Shown here piece by piece: positions 6,211 to 12,408 of a stretch of DNA of 27,709 bases (its first letter is position 1; every line of letters starts with the position of its first letter). The notes beneath the pieces are model-generated. The model did no database searches. It worked only from the letters and a program-made list of their open reading frames with translations, and had not been told where the DNA came from. Source of the DNA: Thermoanaerobacterales bacterium (lineage in GTDB: Bacteria > Actinomycetota > Acidimicrobiia > Acidimicrobiales > JACDCH01); NCBI GenBank assembly GCA_017577565.1, contig PKRH01000034.1:1-27709 (forward strand), given 5' to 3'. Made by a program: the position numbers and the translations under genes.

Positions 6211-7224
6211 CTACCCCTCGTCGTCGAGGCGCAGCGGCAGGCCGAAGAGCGGGAAGACCCGCTCGACGTCGAGGAACACCTCGATGCGGGCGATCCGTTC
6301 GTCGCGGATGTCGAGGACGTGCAGCGACCAGGCCTCGTGCCGGCCGCCGGGGCCGCTCGGCCTGTACTGGCCGTAGGCCGGCGAGCCGTTGGCCGCCGGC
6401 GCGGGCACGAACCGGGAGCCGCGGCACCCCTTCCCGTGGCCCAGGTTCCAGGCGACGATCTGGTCGGCGCCCTGGAGCCACAGCGGGATGGGCGGCATGG
6501 ACATGGTGGCGTCGTCGTGCAGCAGCGCCGTGAGCGCGTCCATGTCGTAGCGCTCGAAGGCGTCGACGTAGCGGGCGAGCAGCTCCTGCTGGTCCTCGTC
6601 GAGCGGCCGGGCCAGCTCGCCCGCGGTCGTGTCGGCCGCCTCGAGGGTGGCCTTGGCCCGCTGCATCAGGCTGTTGACCGACGCCACCGAGGTGTCGAGC
6701 AGCTCGGCCACCTCGCTGGCCTTCCACCGCAGCACCTGGCGGAGGATGAGCACCGCCCGCTGGCGGGGCGGCAGCAGCTGCAGGGCGGCGATGAAGGCCA
6801 GGCGGATCGACTCCCGGGCCTCGGCCACCTCGGCCGGGTCGGCGCCGTCGGGCACGACCCGCGCGTCGGGGATGGGGTTGATCCAGACGGCCTCGGGCTC
6901 GGGCGGCGGGACCCTCGGCGTGGTCGCCGGCTGGGCCGGGCCCAGGTCCATCGGCCGGGCCCGCCGCTGGCGCCCGTTCAGGTGGTCGTAGCAGACGTTG
7001 GTGGCGATGCGGTAGAGCCACGACCGCAGCGCCGAGCGGCCCTCGAACCGGTCGTGGCCGCGCCACGCCCGGACCATCGTCTCCTGCACGGCGTCCTCGG
7101 CCTCGAAGGCCGAGCCGAGCATCCGGTAGCAGTAGCCGGTGAGCTCGGGGCGGAACCGTTCGAGCACCTCGGGGAGGGCTTGGTCCCCCTGCAGAGCGTC
7201 GTGCCGTGCCGCGATGTCCGTCAT
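6211..7224 (-). CDS. SigG-like ECF sigma factor with C-terminal SnoaL-like domain
   Basis: A 337-residue sigma-70-family factor. Region 2 is at residues ~20-95 (GYCYRMLGSAFEAEDAVQETMVRAW, then SWLYRIATNVCYDHL), followed by a Pro-rich linker. Region 4 is at ~150-195 (ALQLLPPRQRAVLILRQVL, then ASEVAELLDTSVASVNSLMQRA). The last ~135 residues form a SnoaL-like domain (VDAFERYDMDALTALLHDDATMSMPP). This matches the TIGR02960 group containing M. tuberculosis SigG, in which the SnoaL domain is thought to regulate the factor in place of a separate anti-sigma protein; none is adjacent here. I chose ATG 7224 over an in-frame GTG at 7233 because GGGAGG lies nine bases before the ATG and abuts the GTG. 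Confidence 0.87.
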   Translation of the reverse strand: MTDIAARHDALQGDQALPEVLERFRPELTGYCYRMLGSAFEAEDAVQETMVRAWRGHDRFEGRSALRSWLYRIATNVCYDHLNGRQRRARPMDLGPAQPATTPRVPPPEPEAVWINPIPDARVVPDGADPAEVAEARESIRLAFIAALQLLPPRQRAVLILRQVLRWKASEVAELLDTSVASVNSLMQRAKATLEAADTTAGELARPLDEDQQELLARYVDAFERYDMDALTALLHDDATMSMPPIPLWLQGADQIVAWNLGHGKGCRGSRFVPAPAANGSPAYGQYRPSGPGGRHEAWSLHVLDIRDERIARIEVFLDVERVFPLFGLPLRLDDEG

Positions 7225-7350
7225 GGGCCGCACCCTCCCTGGCGTCGGCGTGCGGGCGGGCGGCGCCCGCGCCGTGTCCGATGCTACGGCGATCCGTCGC
7301 CCCGACCACGCCGTTTGCGCCCGGGCCGGTCCGACGGCCCGCCACGGGGG

Positions 7351-7356
7351 TAGACC
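7351..7356 (+). promoter_or_regulatory. -10-like TAGACC before the PPK2 gene
   Basis: TAGACC lies eight bases before the ATG at 7365, repeating the leaderless spacing seen elsewhere. No clear -35. Confidence 0.35.
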
Positions 7357-7364
7357 TGGCGGCC

Positions 7365-8165
7365 ATGGAGGACCACGTGGTGACCGACGGCGCCGGCTTC
7401 CGCCTGGCCGACCGCGACCCCGGCGCGACCAGCGGGGTGCCGGGCAAGGCCGAGGGCCGGGCCGAGGTGGCGGAGCTCACCCGGCGGATGCGGCACCTGC
7501 AGGAGCGCTTCTACGCCGACGGTCGCCACCGTCTGCTGGTCGTGCTGCAGGGGATGGACACCTCCGGCAAGAGCGGCGCCATCCGCCGGGCCTTCGCCGG
7601 CCTGAACCCCGCCGGGGTCCGGGTGACGTCGTTCCGCACGCCGACGGACGACGAGCTGGCCCGCGACTTCCTCTGGCGGGTGCACCGGCACGTGCCCCGC
7701 GACGGGGAGATCGCCCTGTTCGACCGGAGCCACTACGAGGACGTCGTCGCCGTCCGGGTGCGGGGCCTGGTGCCGCCCGAGCGGTGGCGGGCCCGCTACG
7801 AGCACATCCGGGCCTTCGAGCGGATGCTGGTCGACGAGGGCACGATCGTCCGCAAGTTCTTCCTCCACATCTCCCGGGAGGAGCAGGCGACGCGCCTGCG
7901 GGCCCGGCTGGAGGACCCGCGCAAGCACTGGAAGTTCCGCCGCAGCGACCTCGAGGACCGGGACCGGTGGGACGACTACCAGGCGGCCTACGAGGACGCC
8001 ATCCGCGAGACCGCCACGCCGGAGGCGCCGTGGGTGATCGTCCCCGCCGATCGCAAGTGGCACCGGGACCTGGTCATCTGCCGCACGATCGTCGACACGC
8101 TCGAGCGGCTCGACCTCCGCTACCCGGAGGCGGAGGAGGACCTCTCCGGCGTGGTGGTCGTGTGA
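7365..8165 (+). CDS. ppk2: PPK2-family polyphosphate:nucleotide phosphotransferase (class III-like)
   Basis: A 266-residue P-loop kinase that uses polyphosphate to phosphorylate nucleoside mono- or diphosphates. The Walker A is VVLQGMDTSGKSG (residues ~60-72). The LNPAGVRVTSFRTPTDDEL and RDFLWRVHRHVP segments are hallmarks of class III PPK2 proteins, which can take AMP to ADP and ATP. The Walker B/lid region is ALFDRSHYEDVVAVRV, and the basic patch is DPRKHWKFRRSD. The ATG at 7365 is preceded by TAGACC eight bases upstream and has no good Shine-Dalgarno sequence. It is transcribed away from the sigma-factor gene and ends six bases from the opposing LLM gene. Class assignment is by motif similarity and should be read as probable. 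Confidence 0.88.
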   Translation: MEDHVVTDGAGFRLADRDPGATSGVPGKAEGRAEVAELTRRMRHLQERFYADGRHRLLVVLQGMDTSGKSGAIRRAFAGLNPAGVRVTSFRTPTDDELARDFLWRVHRHVPRDGEIALFDRSHYEDVVAVRVRGLVPPERWRARYEHIRAFERMLVDEGTIVRKFFLHISREEQATRLRARLEDPRKHWKFRRSDLEDRDRWDDYQAAYEDAIRETATPEAPWVIVPADRKWHRDLVICRTIVDTLERLDLRYPEAEEDLSGVVVV

Positions 8166-8174
8166 GCCGGCTCA
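8163..8174. terminator. 12-base palindrome holding both stop codons of convergent genes
   Basis: TGAGCCGGCTCA is a perfect palindrome. Its first three bases are the PPK2 stop and its last three are the LLM-gene stop on the other strand. As a hairpin it is very short, so a termination role is only possible. Confidence 0.3.
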
Positions 8175-9113
8175 GGGGGTGAGCAGCGGGGCGACCTCGG
8201 CCCCGAAGCGCTCGACCTGGTCGCACAGCTCGGCGGCGTCCCGCGACCGCAGCCGGACCTGCAGCTGGTTGGCGCCCGCCTCGATCCACGGGCGGAGGCC
8301 CTCGGCGACCCGCTCGGGCGGGCCGGCCAGGCACCGGCCGACGTCCCAGGTCGGGTCGCCGACGTGGCAGACGAACAGCGCGCCGACGTCGAAGGCCGCC
8401 GGCCGGCCCGCGGCCTCCCGCCGCTCCCGGACCCGGGCGACGATGCCGGGCAGGTCGCGCAGGCGCACGCCCTGGGGCAGCCAGCCGTCGGCCAGGTCGG
8501 CCGCCCGCCGGACCGCCGCCGGCGACGAGCCCCCGACCCAGATCGGCACGGACGCCTGGACCGGGCGGGGCGCGATGCCCACCGAGCCGTCGAGCCCCCA
8601 GTCGCCGTCGGGGAGCACCGGGTACTCGTCGTCGAGCGCGGCCCGGATGGCCGGCAGGGCCCGCTCGACCCACCGGCCCCGCTCGGCGAACGGCACCCCG
8701 AGCAGGGCGAACTCCCGCTCGACGTGGCCGGCGCCCACGCCGACGATGGCCCGCCCGCCGGAGAGCCGGTCGAGGGTCGTGAACGCCTTCGCCACCTCCA
8801 GCGGGTGGTGGTACGGCAGGGCGATCACGTGGCTGAGCAGCCGCACCGACCGGGTGACGCCGGCGAGGAACCCGAGCGTCGTGAACGGGTGGTACCAGGT
8901 CGTGCCCATCGACTCGTCGTGGGGCTTGGGGATGGCGACGTGCTCGCACACCCCGACGTAGAGCGCGCCGGCCCGATCCGCGGCCCGGGCGACGGCGACG
9001 AGGTCGTCGGTCGTGGCGTCGGCCTCCCACGGCTCGACGAAGAGCGTGCTCTGGGCCTGGATGGGCAGCTGCAGGCCCCAGGCGACGGTGCCGGGCGGGA
9101 CGATCGCCGCCAT
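8172..9113 (-). CDS. LLM-class, probably F420-dependent oxidoreductase
   Basis: A 313-residue TIM-barrel oxidoreductase of the luciferase-like monooxygenase superfamily, close to TIGR03619-type actinobacterial F420 enzymes. Typical segments are LVAVARAADRAGALYVGVCEHVAIP, SVRLLSHVIALPYHHPLEVAKA, LDRLSGGRAIVGVGAGHVEREF and PIWVGGSSPAAVRRAADLADGWLP. F420 use is inferred from family habit and from cofC in the same window; FMN-dependent relatives exist. The ATG at 9113 is one base after the stop of the cyclase-family gene, so both are one transcript. The substrate is unknown; the pairing with a cyclase-like hydrolase suggests a shared catabolic route. Confidence 0.88.
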   Translation of the reverse strand: MAAIVPPGTVAWGLQLPIQAQSTLFVEPWEADATTDDLVAVARAADRAGALYVGVCEHVAIPKPHDESMGTTWYHPFTTLGFLAGVTRSVRLLSHVIALPYHHPLEVAKAFTTLDRLSGGRAIVGVGAGHVEREFALLGVPFAERGRWVERALPAIRAALDDEYPVLPDGDWGLDGSVGIAPRPVQASVPIWVGGSSPAAVRRAADLADGWLPQGVRLRDLPGIVARVRERREAAGRPAAFDVGALFVCHVGDPTWDVGRCLAGPPERVAEGLRPWIEAGANQLQVRLRSRDAAELCDQVERFGAEVAPLLTP

Positions 9114-9114
9114 C

Positions 9115-10041
9115 TCACTTCACCGCCGTGGGGGCCACCGGCCCGCCGACCGACCGGGTGAGCGGCAGCGGCGTCGCGCAGAGGAGCATGTCGTACTGGC
9201 CGTCGGCGGCGCAGTCGGCGGCCAGCTCGTCGAGGTCCCACAGCTGCCCCTGGGGCATGCCCATGTCGACGAGGTCGAGCAGGTGGACCGGCAGGAGCGC
9301 GGCCGGGTCCTCGGGCGGCCAGACCTCGAACACCAGCGTGTCGGTGGCGACGGCGGCGACGTCGTGGTCGTGCAGCCACTCGACCGACCGGGCCGACAGC
9401 CCGGGCGAGGGGTTGGCGAAGCGCTCGCGGTCGCCGGCCCGCAGGAAGTGCATCTGGCCGGTGCGCACGAGCAGGACGTCGCCCGGCTCGACGGTCACCC
9501 CGGCCAGCTCCATCGCCTTGTCGAGGTCGTCGCCGGTGACGGGATGGCCGTCGTCGAAGTGGTCGACGCCGTGGACCCGGGCGACGTCGGCCAGGATCGC
9601 CCGGCTGACGACCGGGCCGAAGTTCTCGATGCCGAGGCGGGCGGCGCCCCGCTCGTCGACCACCGAGGCGTCGACGCCGTTGTAGAGGCGGCCCTCGTAG
9701 CTGACGTGGGCCAGGGCGTCCCAGTGGGTGGCGGCCTGCACCCCCATGGTGACGGCGTCGTCGCTGGCGCAGAAGTCGGCCGGGTCGCCGGTGTAGGGGG
9801 CGTTGACCGACAGCATCGTGCGCCGGGGGTTCTCGCGACCGGGGATGGCCCCGGTCTGCGGGCCGTCCTCGTCGAACGGGATGGCCAGCGCGAACACCTT
9901 GCCCTGGCGGGCGGCGGCGACCCCCCGCAGGACGGCGGCGGTGTCGATGAGGTTCAGCGTGCCCCGCTGGTCGTCGCTCCCCCAGCGCCCGGCGTTCGAG
10001 ACGCGGGCGGCGATCTGCTTGATGTGGTCGGGCAGCGCCAT
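9115..10041 (-). CDS. Cyclase-family (kynurenine formamidase-like) metal hydrolase
   Basis: A 308-residue protein of the cyclase family (PF04199-like), metal-dependent hydrolases that include kynurenine formamidase and isatin hydrolase. The expected HxGTHxDxxxH motif appears as QAATHWDALAHV, where the histidines and aspartate are kept and the first His-x-Gly is changed to QAA. VEPGDVLLVRTGQ and VAAVATDTLVFE are also typical. The start (LPDHIKQIAARVSNAGRWGSDDQRG region) matches the longer actinobacterial subfamily, which tends to sit beside LLM or degradative genes. The ATG at 10041 follows an AGAGGGGGA ribosome binding site. It is the first gene of a two-gene operon with the LLM oxidoreductase, and a KstR-like palindrome lies 35-48 bases upstream. 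Confidence 0.87.
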   Translation of the reverse strand: MALPDHIKQIAARVSNAGRWGSDDQRGTLNLIDTAAVLRGVAAARQGKVFALAIPFDEDGPQTGAIPGRENPRRTMLSVNAPYTGDPADFCASDDAVTMGVQAATHWDALAHVSYEGRLYNGVDASVVDERGAARLGIENFGPVVSRAILADVARVHGVDHFDDGHPVTGDDLDKAMELAGVTVEPGDVLLVRTGQMHFLRAGDRERFANPSPGLSARSVEWLHDHDVAAVATDTLVFEVWPPEDPAALLPVHLLDLVDMGMPQGQLWDLDELAADCAADGQYDMLLCATPLPLTRSVGGPVAPTAVK

Positions 10042-10075
10042 GCGGTCCCCCTCTGCTCGCCCGGGACGGTGCGAT

Positions 10076-10089
10076 CGGAACGTGTTCTA
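10076..10089. promoter_or_regulatory. KstR-like palindrome upstream of the cyclase/LLM operon
   Basis: CGGAACGTGTTCTA contains the palindrome-like core GAACGTGTTC. It fits the mycobacterial KstR pattern TnnAACnnGTTnnA at all fixed positions but one. On the minus strand it reads TAGAACACGTTCCG, 35 bases before the cyclase-family ATG, where a repressor could act. The regulator is not in the window. Confidence 0.45.
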
Positions 10090-10311
10090 GTTCGCGGCGA
10101 GGGGGCGCTGCCCGCGGCGTGAACGGCGCGCGGTCCTGACGTTGCCCCTCCACGGCCAAGTGGCCGAGGTTGTCCCGCTGAAGTCCCACGACTCGAAGTC
10201 CGACTGGGTGCCGAACGGGGCTCACGTCGCCGTGGCGGCGCCATACGTCGTCTCGGTCGTCTGACGGCCGCCAAGCCGAGAGCCCACCTGGAGGGCTGGT
10301 CGCCACATCGT

Positions 10312-10340
10312 TTGACGACCTATACGAACATGTGTACGAT
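10312..10340 (+). promoter_or_regulatory. Core promoter of the DUF222-HNH gene with embedded SOS box
   Basis: TTGACG (10312-10317) and TACGAT (10335-10340) are 17 bases apart, the best consensus promoter in the window. The GTG start lies eight bases past the -10, so the mRNA is probably leaderless. Positions 10324-10339 read ACGAACATGTGTACGA, matching TCGAAC-N4-GTTCGA at 10 of 12 fixed positions and covering the spacer and most of the -10. Confidence 0.72.
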
Positions 10341-10348
10341 AGCTGGCC

Positions 10349-11611
10349 GTGTTGGGGGGTCTGGCGGCCGCGATCGAGGGCCTGGAGCTGGCCGCCGACG
10401 GCGACGAGCTGGCCGCGGCCCTCCGGCTGCGGGACCTGCTGGACGCCAAGCTGGCCGAGGCGGTGGCGGCGTTCGACGGCGCCGAGCTGTGGGACGCCGA
10501 CGGCGCCACCTCGATGGTCGGCTGGCTGGCCGACCGGGCCGGCATGGCGCGCCGCGAGGCCACCCGGGTCACCCGCCGGGCCCGGCTCGTCCGCCGCCTG
10601 CCGGCCACCGCCGCGGCGTGGCACGAGGGGCGCCTGTCGACCGGGCAGGTCGACGCCATCTGCGCCAACCTCACGGCCGACCTGGCCGGCGTCTTCGCCC
10701 GCCACGAGGCCGACCTGCTCCCCACCCTGGTCGACCTGCCGGCGGCCGACGTCGCCGCCGCCATGCGGGCCTGGCGCGCCTGCGCCGAGGACGCCGCGCC
10801 GCCGGACCCGACACCTCAGACGCTGCACGCCTCCCGCCTGCTGGACGGACGGCTGGCCGTCGACGGCACGCTCGACGCCGAGACCGGCGAGCTGCTGCTG
10901 ACCGCGCTGCGGGTGGCGAGCGCCGGCGAGGCCGACGACGAGCCGCCCCGGGGCACCGCCACCCGCCGGGCCGACGCGCTCGGCGACATCTGCCGGTTCT
11001 TCCTCGACCACCAGCGATCGCATCGGGGCGGGCGCCACCGCCCGCACGTCAACCTCGTCGTCCACCTCGGCCGCGACGGCGACGTGCGACGGGCGGCGAC
11101 GGTCGGCGGCGTCGCGCTCGATCGCGTCAGCGCCGGCCGGCTGCTCTGCGACAGCGTCCTGCACCGGGTGCTCGTGCAGGGCCGGTCCGCGATCGTCGAC
11201 TACGGACGTGCGACGCGGGCCGTGCCGCCACCGCTGTGGAACGTCACCGTGCTGCGCGACCGGCACTGCCGCTTCCCCGGCTGCGACCGGCCGCCCGAGT
11301 GGTGCGAAGCCCACCACGTCGTCCCCTGGGAGCGCGGCGGCCCCACCAACGCCGACAACCTCGTGCTGCTCTGCAGCCGCCACCACCACGTCCTGCACCG
11401 CCCGGGGTGGGCCGCCGTCCTCCGCCCCGACGGCACGCTCGAGGTCACCGATCCCCAGGGGTGCACCCGCGCCACCCGCCCGCCGCCGACCGGCCCGCCC
11501 CACCAGCTCGGCCTCGCCATCCCCGCCGGCCCCCCGGCCCGCCGACGCGCCGGTCGCCTGACCGGCCGGCCGGCGCGCCCACAGCGCGATCCGGTCGTGG
11601 AACCGCCATGA
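10349..11611 (+). CDS. DUF222 / HNH endonuclease-domain protein (13E12 repeat type)
   Basis: A 420-residue protein with an N-terminal DUF222 region (residues ~1-190; LRLRDLLDAKLAEAVAAFDG and HEGRLSTGQVDAI are typical) and an HNH nuclease module at ~307-356. The module shows CRFPGC, EWCEAHHVVPW, NADNLVLLC and RHHHVLH, giving the zinc cysteines and the H-N-H residues intact. Such proteins are abundant in actinobacteria, and several M. tuberculosis 13E12 members carry LexA boxes; their function is unclear. The GTG at 10349 follows a consensus promoter carrying an SOS box by eight bases. The C-terminal ~70 residues after the HNH are Pro/Arg-rich and probably disordered. The B3/B4-domain gene follows 60 bases downstream. 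Confidence 0.9.
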   Translation: MLGGLAAAIEGLELAADGDELAAALRLRDLLDAKLAEAVAAFDGAELWDADGATSMVGWLADRAGMARREATRVTRRARLVRRLPATAAAWHEGRLSTGQVDAICANLTADLAGVFARHEADLLPTLVDLPAADVAAAMRAWRACAEDAAPPDPTPQTLHASRLLDGRLAVDGTLDAETGELLLTALRVASAGEADDEPPRGTATRRADALGDICRFFLDHQRSHRGGRHRPHVNLVVHLGRDGDVRRAATVGGVALDRVSAGRLLCDSVLHRVLVQGRSAIVDYGRATRAVPPPLWNVTVLRDRHCRFPGCDRPPEWCEAHHVVPWERGGPTNADNLVLLCSRHHHVLHRPGWAAVLRPDGTLEVTDPQGCTRATRPPPTGPPHQLGLAIPAGPPARRRAGRLTGRPARPQRDPVVEPP

Positions 11612-11671
11612 TGGGTGGCGGACCACGGCGGTCGAGCGCGCCCCCGGGTGCGGAGGAGGTCCCAGGGCGCC

Positions 11672-12355
11672 ATGAAGGTCCGGATCGACCCCCAGCTGTG
11701 CGCCGAGCACCCGGGCGTGGCGGTGCGCTACGTGCTCGTCGACGGCGTCACCGTCGAGCGGTCGCCGCCCCGGTTGAGGGAGCTGCTCCGCCGGGTCGAG
11801 GAGCAGATCCGGGCCGGCGACATCTCCGAGCCGCTGCTGCCGGGCGTCCGGCACAACCTCGACGCCTGGGCGGCCTTCTCGCGGGAGACGGGCGCCGAGG
11901 TGCCGCCGTCACCGGCCTGGCTCGTCGAGCTCGTCGGGACCGGTCGCCCGGTGCCCCGCACCTCCAACGTCGTCGACGTGGCCAACCTCGCCGCCCTGTG
12001 CTCCGGCCTGCCCGTCGCCGCCTTCGACCGGGACGAGATCGCCGGCGGCGCCGTCGTCCGCCAGGCCCGCGAGGGCGAGTCGTACGTCGCCCTGTTCGAG
12101 CGCCGGCCGACGCCGCTGCGCCCCGGCGAGATCGTCTACGCCGACGACGAGGGCGTCTTCTCCCGCCACGCCAAGGACTCGCACCGCACCCGGGTCCGGG
12201 AGTCGACGACGCGGGTGTTGTTCGTGGTCGACGGCTGCCCGGGCGTCGTCGAGGGCGACCTCGACCGCGCCTGCGCCCTCCTCACCGACACGCTGCGCGA
12301 CGTCGTGCCAGGATGCGAGCCCACCTCGCCCCGGCCGGCGACCGTCGCCGACTGA
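11672..12355 (+). CDS. Standalone B3/B4 tRNA-binding-domain protein
   Basis: A 227-residue protein resembling the B3/B4 domain of the phenylalanyl-tRNA synthetase beta subunit, which in the synthetase edits mischarged Tyr-tRNA(Phe). Family-like segments are GTGRPVPRTSNVVDVANLAAL, LPVAAFDRDEIAGGAVVRQA, GEIVYADDEGVFSRHAKDS and TTRVLFVVDGCPGV. Free-standing copies are common in bacteria and are assumed, not generally shown, to act as editing or RNA-binding proteins. The ATG at 11672 follows AGGAGG (about 12 bases upstream) and AGGG closer in. It sits 60 bases after the DUF222-HNH gene and 53 before the mannosidase gene, all in the same direction, so it could be read through from the SOS promoter. 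Confidence 0.83.
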   Translation: MKVRIDPQLCAEHPGVAVRYVLVDGVTVERSPPRLRELLRRVEEQIRAGDISEPLLPGVRHNLDAWAAFSRETGAEVPPSPAWLVELVGTGRPVPRTSNVVDVANLAALCSGLPVAAFDRDEIAGGAVVRQAREGESYVALFERRPTPLRPGEIVYADDEGVFSRHAKDSHRTRVRESTTRVLFVVDGCPGVVEGDLDRACALLTDTLRDVVPGCEPTSPRPATVAD

Positions 12356-12408
12356 CGCGGGCAGGCCACCACGACGACCCGACCGACGACCGACACGAGG
12401 GGGGACCG

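Larger units (their letters stand above)
10042..10348. other. 307-base divergent intergenic region
   Basis: It separates the cyclase-family gene (minus) from the DUF222-HNH gene (plus). It holds a KstR-like palindrome (10076-10089), a CGGCC-AAGT-GGCCG mini-hairpin (10153-10166), and the HNH promoter with its SOS box (10312-10340). Positions 10141-10200 drop to 65% GC by hand count. A plus-strand frame ending at a TGA at 10262-10264 stays open across this stretch and uses unusual codons (caa, gtt, aag), but it has no good start or ribosome site, so I do not call a gene. Confidence 0.6.

Noticed and set aside
10349..12355. DUF222-HNH plus B3/B4 gene as a new antiphage defence system
   Set aside because: DUF222-HNH proteins are common in actinobacteria without defence context, and no helicase, methylase, sensor or other defence gene lies nearby.
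10312..12408. Extension of the mannosidase frame upstream to about 1,600 codons
   Set aside because: The upstream part is out of frame with the well-supported DUF222-HNH and B3/B4 genes and is arginine/proline-rich; the ATG at 12409 has a good ribosome site.
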